Source: Ctena decussata (lineage: Eukaryota > Mollusca > Bivalvia > Lucinida > Lucinidae). From it: a stretch of DNA of 64,000 bases. The notes beneath the pieces are model-generated. The model was not told the origin of the DNA. It was given only the letters and a program-made list of their open reading frames with translations, and did not search any database. The position numbers and the translations under genes are program-made. How positions within the stretch are numbered: the stretch's first letter is position 1; each line of letters begins with the position of its first letter. Below are positions 23,601 through 33,669 of this stretch, one piece after another. The stretch covers positions 17,312,460 through 17,376,459 of the forward strand of contig OZ022500.1 in NCBI GenBank assembly GCA_963989385.1, written 5' to 3'.

Positions 23601-24903
23601 AGATTTTTATTCTACAGCCGACTGTTGCTTTTTGCCTTTAGCCAGGAAGCATGTCACTTCCGTTTCAAGGCCTAAATGATTGAGGAAGTCCAAACAGTCC
23701 TTGAAACTACGATCTACCATAAGGATATCATAATCTTTTAGCCAGTTCATAATAACATTGATGCTTCTTTTAAAATAAGTTTTGTTATAGCTGTTATTTA
23801 TGCTATACCTTCCTATATAGTAGCTATACCTTCCTAATATAAAATAGAAGAAAATGCTTATTTTCCACTGGAATTTCTTCAAATTTCATATAACGTAGCA
23901 AATAGATACTGAACTTTTCTGTCAAATGGGAAAAATACTGTAACTGGATTATCTTTACCGTCACAGCAAAAGTCTACGTATTTTCTGATCACCCCTTGTA
24001 CATGAGCATGTAAGACAGTATATAATCGGAGCCGTCTCCAGGCGATTGGTGAAAATCAAATAGATAAATAAATAGAATAAATAAAAACAGGGAATAAGCC
24101 GATGTCCCGCAATTACTGAAAGCACAGCAGGCACTTGCCTTACATTAAGCTGAAGCTCGCCTCTTTGCTCCATCTTTTCATTCCCTAATTTTAAATTGGT
24201 TCAAAACCATATAAAAGAGGCGCTGTGGTCGTGCAGTTATAGGCGCTTGGCTATGGTGGCGGATTCTAATCCCAACAGACCAGCCAGCAGAGGAAAACTC
24301 TCTGTCAACATGGCCAACCCAGTAATTGATGGATAACCTTTTCGAATCAGGGAAGGAACAGCAGGGAGGGCTGCTGAAAGATCAAAGCGAAAGGCCAGAG
24401 ATGGGCTCCATCTTTCATATATTGTGCTCGCGATACGATAGAAGTAGTCTGAGCAGGGTCTACACTGTTTGCCATTCCATCTACATCTTTTGGACACATT
24501 AATGCATTATAAAATCAAACTGTTTCATTTTAGCACAATTACGATAATCATTTTCCCAGCAGACACATGACGTCATAATGACGTTGTATTGACGTCGATG
24601 CGACGTACTAACGTCGCATCGTTGTCAATACGACGTCATGTTGACGTCATGTGCATGGCGTCCTAATGACGTCGTATTGACGTCGATGCGACGTACTAAC
24701 GTCGCATCGTTGTCAGTACGACGTCATGCTGACGTCATGTGCCTGCTGGGTTAGGTGTTCCGATTTTTTAAGTTTGACTTTAACAACAATATCCTGTTGA
24801 AAATGCTTACTTGAGTTCCTGGAGTCTGTGCCTGTGTCATTGCCATGGCAACGACCATGGCAACGACCAAGAAGAAGCAAATGGACACTTTTTCCTTTTT
24901 CAT
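20604..24903 (-). CDS. Prokineticin/astakine-like secreted cysteine-rich protein, gene 2 of the cluster (140 aa, 3 exons)
   Basis: This is the most compact and best-supported member. Exons are 24903-24811, 21975-21846 and 20803-20604; they join in frame to 423 nt including the TGA stop. Exon 1 encodes a signal peptide starting MKKEK, followed by a long hydrophobic run (CFFLVVAMVVAMAM) and TQAQTPGTQ, and ends CAA|GTAAGC. Exon 2 (acceptor CTTACAG, donor CTG|GTAAGC) has C34-x5-C40-x4-C45-C46, a possible sequon at KNDT, then PEFLVMSRR. Exon 3 (acceptor TTTATAG) has C77-x9-C87-x9-C97-x-C99-x5-C105 and C139, with NGHCGCAPGMTCRW, the basic site KTRRK and the ending YHPGPGSYQCV. The cysteine order is that of prokineticins and astakines, but the loops after the CC pair (30 residues) and before the last cysteine (33 residues) are long. 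AATAAA signals lie 16-26 bases past the stop, and a TATATATA stretch lies about 40 bases before the start. Confidence 0.86.
21102..21322. mobile_element. MITE family C in intron 2 of gene 2
   Basis: Well-preserved ~220 bp palindrome: GGCCGTATTCATAAAACGAC ... complement, with centre CAGTCTTACAAAGACTG. Confidence 0.85.
22634..22908 (+). mobile_element. tRNA-derived SINE in intron 1 of gene 2
   Basis: Second copy of the SINE at 15342, over 95% identical by eye. Flanks TCACTATCATCA (22621) and TCACCATCATCA (22909-22920) are its target duplication. It landed in the tail of a decayed transposase lying on the other strand. Confidence 0.85.
22909..23760 (-). pseudogene. Decayed DDE-superfamily transposase with C-terminal SWIM zinc finger
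   Basis: On the minus strand, from 23740 down, the frame reads DYDILMVDRSFKDCLDFL and FLAKGKKQQSAVE, a stop, then SRFVTKISWIIERDRLK and RIPWIGDNVLIVCALCNRYKP. This is the last part of a DDE_Tnp_4-like (Harbinger-related) transposase, with the second Asp in MVDR and the Glu in WIIER visible. Further on, at about 23100-23025, NWYCQCRTVARTVGTCAHI is a C-x-C-x9-C-x-H SWIM finger followed by IASLIWY, a stop and FGQCVEDAADIPGTESDDG. Several stops and frameshifts show it is dead. No terminal repeats were found. It lies in intron 1 of gene 2, in sense orientation. Confidence 0.7.
24214..24478 (+). mobile_element. tRNA-derived SINE, copy related to 5973-6214
   Basis: AGAGGCGCTGTGGTCGTGCAG head, CAGAGGAAAACTCTCTGTC and GGGAAGGAACAGCAGGGAGG parallel the SINE at 5973 with many substitutions. 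The right end runs into a GTCTGAGCAGGGTCTACACTG palindrome fragment. Confidence 0.55.
24555..24750. mobile_element. MITE family D (ACGTCA-rich foldback), dimeric copy
   Basis: Ends CCCAGCAGACACATGACGTC and GACGTCATGTGCCTGCTGGG are inverted. Two ~95 bp palindromes, each ATGACGTCGATGCGACGTACTAACGTCGCATCG-like, stand head to tail joined by GTGCATGGCGTCC. Several copies of the octamer TGACGTCA are present. Confidence 0.85.
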
Positions 24904-24940
24904 TAGCTAGTTTCGGTGGACAGAGTTTTAATGATCTCAG

Positions 24941-24950
24941 ATATATATAG
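24941..24950 (-). promoter_or_regulatory. Possible TATA box upstream of gene 2
   Basis: CTATATATAT on the minus strand, about 40 bases before the ATG of exon 1. Transcription starting about 28 bases downstream would leave a 5' leader of only 10-20 bases. Such a motif is common by chance in AT-rich DNA. Confidence 0.3.
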
Positions 24951-25260
24951 AAAATAGGATAGGTAGCAGTATGTCAGTCACGCTGATAAAATTAAGATTA
25001 AAGTACAATTGAGATATTGAGATAAGGCCTTCCATAAATTAGACATCTAGAAAGAAAAAAAAAAGAATAAAATATACTGGCTTTAAGAATGTTTGTGGAT
25101 TAAAGGTGCGGTTCATGTTCCCTAAAATGCAAGGGAAGTTTCAACGTACCTACCACCAATTTGATGGGAGTCATAGCTTGTTTTACGTCCTTAAACAGCT
25201 TTCTGTTGAGCACAGTTATGCCACGCGATTGTCTGCCCTTGTTCCGGAACTATATGCATT

Positions 25261-25279
25261 CCAAAAAAAAAAAAAAAAA
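25261..25279. repeat. Poly-A tract
   Basis: Run of A after GCATTCC, followed by ATAGATAAATAAA. It may be the tail of an unidentified retroposon. Confidence 0.6.
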
Positions 25280-25354
25280 ATAGATAAATAAAAAAATCAT
25301 GGGAAATGTTTATTACATGAACTGAAAAGGACTCCTGTGAAACTTACAATAAAT

Positions 25355-25514
25355 GATCCACGACACGACAAAACCAACAAAGTGGCATGTACGCACAGCG
25401 AATATTCAAATCAGCCTGTGCAATCCGCCGAGTCTAATGAGAGTCTTTGCTTTGCGCTTAAAGAGTAGCTAAGGATCTAAGATAGCGCCATGCACTCTGA
25501 TCAGACTGGGCGGA
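25355..25514. mobile_element. MITE family A, left two-thirds
   Basis: Begins GATCCACGACACGACAAAACC and breaks off after CAGACTGGGCGGACGCGC. Confidence 0.65.
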
Positions 25515-25619
25515 CGCGCTTTCTGTTATGATCAACTTTTGGCTTCTGAGTTGGTCTGCCTTAGGGCTATATACATGTATAAAATCCCTTAACAAGCAAA
25601 TTCGTGGGCCGAGGTCGCT

Positions 25620-25850
25620 CTGGTTGGATAGCTGGTTGGTTGGTTGTTTTGGGTTTAATGTCCCTTTAGACAGTATTTCAGTCGATATCGGGCCGTCTCC
25701 CAGAGAGAGGGAGAAAGAAAAGAGAGAAAGAAATCCAAACAACCCCCGTCCGCACCTACTGCAAGCACAGTAGGCCCTTGTTCTACTTTTATCCAAATAA
25801 GTAGGACGCCCCGGCACTGGAAGTTACAACCAGTACCAGCGCCCGACCAC
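25620..25850 (+). repeat. SINE-like tail fragment with poor flanks
   Basis: TTGGTTGGTTGTTTTGGGTTTAATGTCCCTTTAGACAGTATTTCAGTC resembles, in reverse, the tRNA-SINE tails seen elsewhere (compare 52320-52560, where GGGCGCTAAACCCAAGACAACCAACCAAG occurs). These two regions are probably opposite-strand copies of one repeat: both contain CACCTACTGCAAGCACAGTAG or its complement. Confidence 0.5.
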
Positions 25851-25972
25851 CTCTGGTTTGACAGAAAATGACATTTACGTAGTCACAATATTATATATAA
25901 TAATGCCAGTAACCCTCTTGTTCCCATTTGGTATATCATATATGTCATATGAAAGTATTTATTCGGTCCCTT

Positions 25973-26080
25973 CCCAGCAGGCACATGACGTTGAAATGAC
26001 TTCGTACTGACGTCGATGCGACGTAATGACGTCGGATCGACGTCATTAGGACGTCATTTTGACGTCATGTGCCTGCTGGG
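25973..26080. mobile_element. MITE family D, monomeric copy
   Basis: CCCAGCAGGCACATGACGTT ... GACGTCATGTGCCTGCTGGG, ~108 bp palindrome. Confidence 0.85.
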
Positions 26081-26314
26081 TTGGTAAAAAAGAGATGAAT
26101 CTCAAAATTTGTACGAAAATTGGACCAAATCTGTGTTGCGTTGTAAATTAGGTTCGGTATAGATCAGCATAATGCCGTAGTTCACGTATTAGTTTTGTCG
26201 GGACCGCCTCATTAATTTCTGAATTATTGCCCTGCAGTTGATTTAAAATTATTAGTGAGTAACTGATGGAGGTGAAATGAGAGTTTCTCCTCAGTGGACA
26301 GACTGTCTTCACAG

Positions 26315-26636
26315 GGTATAATCGATTCCGCTAATTTTCGCTTCCTGCAGAGACTGTACATCATATTGGCTTCCGCCGAGACTGTCCGCGAACTCTTGCT
26401 TCCTGCCGAGACTTCTGTACATGATAAATGGCTTCCTGCAGAGACTGTCCGCGTGATTCTGCTTCCTGCCGAGGCTCTCGGCAGGAAGCAGAGTCACGCG
26501 GACAGTCTCGGCAGGAAGCCATTCTTCGAGGACAGTAGTCTCTGCAGGAAGCAAGAGATCACGGACAGTCTCGGCGAAAGCCAAATATGGCGGACAGTCT
26601 CTGCAGGAAGCGAAAATTGGCGAAATCGATTATACC
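26315..26636. repeat. 322 bp inverted repeat built of GCTTCCTGCCGAGACTGTCC units
   Basis: Arms of ~160 bases meet across a 3-base spacer (GCT at 26474-26476) and end in GGTATAATCGAT on both sides. Each arm contains five or six copies of a ~20-40 base unit with GCTTCCTGC and AGACTGTCCGCG. Translation on either strand gives repetitive frames of about 90-130 codons, which are by-products. Confidence 0.9.
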
Positions 26637-26810
26637 GTGTGGTCTTGTATATTGCTGAGCTACCAACAACAATTTTTTGGGCTCGTTGACTTCAGTCTCC
26701 AGAACGTGGTTCATCAAGCTCAAATCTGATTGGCCAGTCTTTAGGCTCCAAGCACTTTCTGAGAGCTCTGGAAAACCAAACCTTATCAATATCCCCTTCC
26801 TGAACATTTT

Positions 26811-26961
26811 AGGAGTGGATAACACGCTGGACTACCAATCCAGGGATCACAAGATCGACCCTCCGCTTCTCTCGGATGAGACTTTAAACTGAGGTCCCGT
26901 CTCCGTATGACCTTGTTGTTGGGGGGATGGTATACCCGAGTTCACTCACTCACTCACTCAC
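26811..26961 (+). mobile_element. tRNA-derived SINE with 12 bp target duplication
   Basis: GTGGATAACACGCTGGACTACC and GATCACAAGATCGACCC mark the tRNA-like head; the tail ends (CACT)n. TCCTGAACATTT and TCCTGAACGTTT flank it. Same family as 43047-43202. Confidence 0.75.
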
Positions 26962-27260
26962 TCCTGAACGTTTGTCAAAGCAAGCTACGTCGGTTGCAAA
27001 GTCTCTGCTTCATTGTCTTTTCAGAAAACATCAAATCTCACATTACTGACATCATTTAAGCATCGACCAAAGAACGTAATGCAACATCAACGTCATTATA
27101 ATTTCAAAGATGAATATATGCCTTACGGTCCCTTTGTGAAAACTGCCTCACTTTTTTGTATACTTATGGCATAAGCATTATCCAGTTGAATCTTATGAAC
27201 ACTAATTCTTTTTATTTGGTTTTTCAAACAGATTCTGAAACTGCCATAAAGACCTTAAAT

Positions 27261-27496
27261 GAGCCGCGACACGACAAAACCAACAATGTGGTTGTGCGCC
27301 CAGCGCATACTCAGATCAGCCTGGGTATCTGCCTAGTTTGATCAGACTCTTCGTTAAGTACTCAAAGGGTAGCTAAGGGTCTAAGCTACCTTCATGCGGA
27401 CAGCGAAGACTCTGATCAGACTGGGCGGATGCCCAGGCTGATCTGAGTCTGCGCTGGGCGCACAACCACATTGTTGGTTTTGTCGTGTCGCGGCTC
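27261..27496. mobile_element. MITE family A, intact copy with AAAT duplication
   Basis: The cleanest copy: GAGCCGCGACACGACAAAACC ... GTCGTGTCGCGGCTC, 236 bp, flanked by AAAT on each side. Confidence 0.9.
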
Positions 27497-28017
27497 AAAT
27501 GCAATACTTTTGTAATTTCTTGTAATTAACATCAAAGTGATTCATATGCATCTTCATAATTTTCTGACACCTCTCAGAAATCAAGGTGTAAACTGATGTA
27601 CAAACACGCATCACATGTTGCATTCTGGAAAAAACAACATGCATTTCATTTTTACCCACACTCAATCTCCATCTTAATGAATTGAAACTGACTGTTACAG
27701 CCGATATGTTTCATTTACTTGACATTCATACATGCATTTAGTAAAGACTTAAATGAATTACGTTATAACTTTGGGTCTTCTTGAAATTCGAAAATGCAAT
27801 ACCGGATCTCATGGTTTAATGAAAAAGGGTAATGATAAACGCAAGACACGTGCTTAAAAGCGAGCTCATACTTCCCATTTGATTTTTCTAAAGATTTAAA
27901 GGAAAACAGTCGACACTCGCTGCTGTCACTGTTGATATACGAAGAGTCCAATCCGCATATTTTCGATCTTGTAATTGTTTGTTGTTTCTAAAAGCAATCT
28001 TTATAGATTTTTTGAGT

Positions 28018-28420
28018 TAGGGGCTAACTGTACTCAAAATTGTCATTTGGGAGGGGGGGGGGGGGGGGGGGGAAGGGGGGAGGGGGAGAAATCGTCGGTT
28101 TTATATTCGGAAATTGCGTTTTACGGTAACGCACCAGCGGAGCCGTAAAACGCAATTTACGACCACAAAACTCCAAAGGACAATTTTTAATATAGTTATC
28201 CCCATTCTAATGCACTTCTCATATTTTCACCTTTAAAAGTGTGCTACTTTGCACCCAAAGTGAACGCAATTAGCGACGTAAAACCAGACGTCAACCAATG
28301 AGAAGCGACGTTACGTAATGATGCCGGGTTTCCGACAGTATATCACAAGATATACTCGCAAATTTTTGATGTTATCCAATCAGACGTCACGTATATACGT
28401 AAGTGCATTAGAATGCCTTT
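28018..28420. repeat. Diverged dispersed repeat containing a poly-G tract and a hairpin
   Basis: Related in order of motifs to 3790-4150. Contains about 30 G with few interruptions near 28051-28088 and an inverted pair AAATTGCGTTTTACGG / CCGTAAAACGCAATTT at 28107-28157. Confidence 0.5.
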
Positions 28421-31400
28421 TCTTGTACCAGGTAAGTTTGGTTCCTAGACGAATAAATTCAGAAATTCTACGATAACATCTAAACTAATATATAATTCTC
28501 CTATATTAGTCAATAGGCTCTTCGTTCTTATGTCGATTCGGGAAGAAGTCACTTAAGGTATTGTATTAAAACTCCTGTCAGAAGAAAGGAATCGAATTCA
28601 TTGACTGAAGACAGGTCTTTTACTTCGTCCATATTAGAGTATTTCAAATATACCAAAACACCTATTACGTATTTGCTACAAATATTACGAACCATTATAT
28701 TCAATATCAGACTAACGTCCCGAGTCACGAGATTTTAAGAACTCCAAACATTCTTACCCCCTATTTGGTCACCTTATAAACGGTAATTTGAAAGTAATAT
28801 CTGATTCCAGAAATCCTTCCATAATTTCCAAGTGCCCTAAATACAGAGTCAAATATACTCAAGGGTTTTATAAACGCCTCATCGGAAAGAAAATGAAATT
28901 CTGCATTTGTTTTACTATCAGCTAAAATAAAACCGATTATAAATAAAACCCCAAAATAGACAATTATCAATACAATCCTGGAATTAAGAATGTATAAATA
29001 CACGTGACAAATGTGAAAGGATGCTTTAAAACGTGGAATTTTCATCAAAACTGTTACACTGCTCTGCCCAAATGGTTACGATATATTTCGACAATTTCTG
29101 TAAAGAAGCGAGGTAAACCAACGCTCCTGGAATACAATTATGACATTTTAAACATGGCATCAAGCTTCGAAATCGACAGGAATAAATATACGGTATCACT
29201 AAGAGCCTAGCTTCCACTATTTGATTCTGCCATTTACGGATTCAACGAGCAACTACACCTTTGCAAAAAGTCTAGATTCGTCAGCCTCTTCTACTGAGTG
29301 CTGCCTTTGTGATTTTTAAAGAAGATGAGGCATGCATGCGTCTTTTAGAATCGAGTGCATCAACGCAAGCAAGCACGTTGTTATTCAGATGAACATTTTA
29401 ATGAAACTGGGCAAAATGAAATCTTGACACATAAAGAACAAGGCAAAATTCTTAAGGCTCAGATTTGTTTCCGTCATACGTCACTTAAGTTCTGTGATAT
29501 GGTCAAGGTTTAAATCCAATAAATGCTTGGTATTGCCAGTGTAAGTGTGCAGCTCGAACAACTGGCTGCTGTGCTCACTTACCTTCAGTGTTGTGGTACT
29601 TGGGGAATTACCGTTATCATACAGAAATAGTGTAAATAAAACAAACAAACATCACCTGAATTTGCTGCCGTTGACACTTGGGGTTCTTCGACTGAGTCGG
29701 AAGAAGAAAACAAAAACATTAGATTTAAACAAATAAGAACTACCTGGTTGGTCCTAAGTCTATCTTGGGTTTTACAACCCTTTCAGTTCAGTTAGGATTT
29801 CAGTTAGCAAATCTCAAAGACAATGGATAAACCAAGAAAATTCAAGAAAAATGGCTTGCATAGAAGTGGTGGCCATAACATGCCCTTGTCATATTGAAAA
29901 CCAAAATCAGAAGCATGTTGTTAATGCCAAAAGCTACATTCATTTCTTTGCGGTATTCCTTGCTTCCGAAGAATCGAATGATTCAGAACATATTTACTGG
30001 CTGCATAGAGATAGTTGATTATAAACAGCATAGAGAAGTAGCATTTTCTAGATTAAGGGGCAAATAAATTCATAACTTCTAAGCCTATAAAAAACTCCTC
30101 ATAAAATTATAGTGTCCAATTTAACCGCTTTGAACACGTAAAATGATTTTTGAAATACTTTTTTACTAAAAACACTAATCTGATTTTTGAACAGTTGGAG
30201 AAGAAGAAGAAAATAATATAACCGAAATATACGTATTATTTATAAGCGAGTATAAACACAGTCTTTAGAAGAATAGCAGAAAAAACTTCTGCATCTGCTA
30301 TTTGGTATCTTTACCATTATATGATAATTGATGTTTGGCTACAATGTCTGATAAAAGCGTACAATGTCTTAGAAATATAGGCAATAATCATGTGATATTA
30401 CCTCACCCATCTGTAGCATACTTACTGCAGGTAACTCATTGCCGGTCAGTTTACTATGTCAACAAAAACTGTTAACATCAAGTATTTATAATGCACAAAG
30501 TTTGGTGGAAATATATTCTTGTCATGGAGTGGGGCTTCTAGAAACTTTTCTTTTGAAAAAGTAGAACTTTTCAAGATTCAGGGGCAGATAATTCTAAAAG
30601 AAGTGAGTGTATATATGATTCCTCATGATTTTGTAATGTCCATTATATCAACTTTATAATTGTAAGATATCTTTTGAATTGCTCTGAAAATGAAAAATAA
30701 TTGTGGTTTTCCGTAAAGTTGGAGATGAAAAATGTCCAAACTTTAAATACGACTTGTAAGTGAGTATACAACATAATTTATGAGCATTTCCGGAAAACTT
30801 CTGCAACGTCTAACTGCTATACATGTATCTATACCATTCTATAATAACAGATATAGGGCTTCAGTTTCCTTTAAAATGATACAGCATTTTAGAGATAGAG
30901 GTAAGAATCATGTGAAATTACCCCACCCACTTATATCATGCAAATCAAGATAAACTGATATCTGTGCAATCAAATATTTTGTCAATCAAGAGCCAATACA
31001 TAGTAGTTATAACACGCAGATTTAAAGGAAATCAATCATAGCCATGAAATGACCCTTATGGAGACCCGTCCTTTACTCAAACGACTAAGTATGTCTTAGA
31101 AGTTCATCTTTACGATGTTTGATTCGAACGATATCTTGTGAAGCGTAAAACGTCAAATGACATCATTTTTCAAAAGAGCACTTTTTTGAGTTGTTAATTT
31201 GTGTGTTCCAGTTTATGATTTAAGCTGTCAGGCCGCATGTTAAGTCACGGCGGCCCCAGTGCTGTGTTTATGCTGTAATAAGCTGCAAAGGCTGCAACAT
31301 AAAGAAGTTGAAAAGAATATTAAGGTCGCACGACATAATTTCCTGCAATTTCTTTAATGTGCTTTGTCTTACGAGTTTTCATAAAGCCTATACGTATATA

Positions 31401-31430
31401 GTAATTGCCAAAAATAACACATTTTTGGAT
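28421..31430. other. Unassigned stretch
   Basis: Three kilobases of AT-rich DNA with only short random frames. Two segments, about 30060-30480 and 30540-30960, look like diverged duplicates: both contain CTGATATTTGG- or CATGTGA..TTACC(T/C)CACCCA-type blocks and a roughly 520-base period. Confidence 0.45.
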
Positions 31431-31444
31431 CAAGCGCTTTTAAA

Positions 31445-31922
31445 GCCCTCAAGTATATGAGGGAATCAAATATGTTCATAGTAAGCAGAGACAAGGCCGC
31501 TTACAATGTTGTTGCTGTTTCACGGTTGCATTTTGTTAACACTTTAAAACAGAAGCTTAGTGGTACTAAAGCCTATGTACAGACCAAACTGATTAGAAAT
31601 AAGTCTGATCCTGCAGCCACCAAGTTTGCTACTACAGAATAATCCGGAATATTTCCTACGATATATTGATTACCCTACTTCAGAAAGCATGATTTATTGC
31701 TAACTCCAGCTTTAGTACCACAACCGAAATTTCAAAATTATTGACCTCTTACCTCACTGCTTTTAAAGTATTGAGATAAACTCTACGAAAAGTCCCGAAA
31801 AAAAAAACTTTTTTGGTCTATCAAATACTAAAGGGAGGTACTTATTAAATTGAAATGAAGACAATGGCTTGCGTCTAAATTTGATTTTTGATCAATTAAC
31901 ATTACATTACTCCTTTGTATTT

Positions 31923-31954
<32 letters not shown>

Positions 31955-32290
31955 CGCATGTAATGATATAAATGCTTTCTATTTGTTTTAAGAATATAAT
32001 AGTTATGCATTGTGGTCTTGCCAGAAACTGTGTGAAAATAGGGCCAAATCTCATGTACACAATGTCTATTCTGTACATTGGATTTGGCACTAAATTATAT
32101 TTACAAATTATGGATACAAACTGTGTTTCTTTTATGGCTGATTTGTTTTTATTTTGCTACAAGTACGGGATAAATTTTATGTCGTCTCTTTCTAAAAATA
32201 GACAATCTGATATTATAGATGCATTTAATTCCACTACAGCAGCTTGAAGTTCTAGCTTAGAAACATTTCTAAACTTGTCATCCAAAGTGT
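31445..32290 (+). pseudogene. Reverse transcriptase relic (YxDD-type retroelement), copy 1
   Basis: Patches read DKAAYNVVAVSRLHFVNTLKQ and LSGTKAYVQT (31484-31580), and later IMDTNCVSFMADLFLFCY and AFNSTTAA (32110-32247), where MGTNCAPLxADLFLFCY and AFNxTSRYLDD would be expected. The catalytic block and the middle are lost and a poly-T tract (31926-31954) interrupts it. It corresponds to the same element family as 44100-45158. Confidence 0.6.
31926..31954. repeat. Poly-T tract
   Basis: About 28 uninterrupted T. Confidence 0.9.
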
Positions 32291-32881
32291 CCAATATAAC
32301 ACAGTACAATACTATGCAATAACATCAATAAAAGTGTTGAAAGTTGTCTTTTGTTTTGGGGACAGGTCTTGATCTGTGAAACTTCATAGTTAAAGTCTGT
32401 TCGGTTTAGTATTTATGGCATGGGCACGGATTAATGGCTAGGGCATATACATGTTATTCAAAGACTATAGAAAGGAGAGTTGTCTTAATTGTTTATAACA
32501 CATCGTCGCGGTAAGATAAAGCAATCCATGAAGTTTCATAGCTGAATTCCATCAGAAGATTAGGAGTAATGACCCGGACACAGATTTTTGGCAAGGGCAC
32601 ACCACTAAAAGTCACATTGTCTCAATATGATAACCCCACCTGTGAAATTGCATGAATAAATTCCACACGGTTAAGGAGTTATGGCCTGAACATGACCAAT
32701 GAACGGACTCACTAACGGACAAGGGTAAGAGTTAATGTCCTTCAGCCTTTCTGACGAGGGCGTGAATAAAACTATAGAAGCCTATATGAAATCAGTTTTG
32801 TAAACGGAAATATCTATAAATTAAGGGGTTACCCTTTGAAATTTACAATTTATAAGCTGACGACTTACTATACCAGGGTTC

Positions 32882-33017
32882 GAGGTTATAAAACTTGAGA
32901 ATAATTTCAAACTCAAAATAAAGCACACTGATTGGCTACTTCCGAGCATGTGCTCGGAAGCAGCCAATCAGTGTGCTTTATTTTGAGTTTGAGAATGTAC
33001 TCAAGTTTTATAACCTC
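32882..33017. mobile_element. MITE family B, full copy
   Basis: GAGGTTATAAAACTTGAG ... CTCAAGTTTTATAACCTC, with the palindromic centre GAGCATGTGCTC. Both outer ends are intact. Confidence 0.9.
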
Positions 33018-33293
33018 AGGGCCTGTTTATGGACAAGAAACTGAAAGTGAGCTCCCGAAAAATCCAAGTCAAGGTTGCATTTACGAGGAAACAAACATAC
33101 ACATATTCTGAAAATCATGTTGCCCTTGTTTCGAGGAATGAACATGTGTCTTATGTATAACAACTACAAAGATTTAGCATGCTTTTGGTGGAAGGGAAAA
33201 GTATCCAAGTTTTCCAAACAAAATTTGGAAAAAACTGAAGCAGCATCCAAATGATTCGCGGAGCAAGTTGCGTTTTGTTGACTCATTCACTTC

Positions 33294-33669
33294 AGCCCCG
33301 GATCCAAGGGGTGGGCTTTGGGGCTGCAGCCCCGCCAGTTGGCCTCTGTGTTATGTATAATATGTAGTCCTCCAGATAATAAGAAGCATCTGATGACAGT
33401 TTGAGAAAAAATATCCAATGTGGTTAAATCAAAATATTCAAAATATATGTTGTGAAATCTCATTAGAATCGCCTCGGGGAGGCGATTCTAATGAGATATC
33501 ACAACATATATTTTAAGGTAAAAATATATAAAAAAAATTCCCTTGAAATTGAACCATTAATATGTCATATTTTCAAGCCCTCTCCCCACACAACTACATT
33601 TCGGCACCTCCCAGCCCCACCAGTTGTCCAGAGCCCCACCAGTACGTGATGGGCTGGATCCGGGCCTGC
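33294..33669. mobile_element. MITE family E (AGCCCCGGATCC ends), copy 1
   Basis: Left AGCCCCGGATCCAAGGGGTGGG and right GGGCTGGATCCGGGCCTG. The centre is a palindrome, TCTCATTAGAATCGCCTC and complement. About 80% identical to 46191-46573. Confidence 0.7.

Noticed and set aside
24555..24750. CRISPR-like repeat-spacer arrangement
   Set aside because: The regularity comes from a dimeric palindromic MITE in animal DNA; there are no unique spacers.
26294..26825. Open frames of 88-131 codons on both strands
   Set aside because: They translate the GCTTCCTGCCGAGAC inverted repeat into repetitive residues; the frame is a consequence of the repeat.
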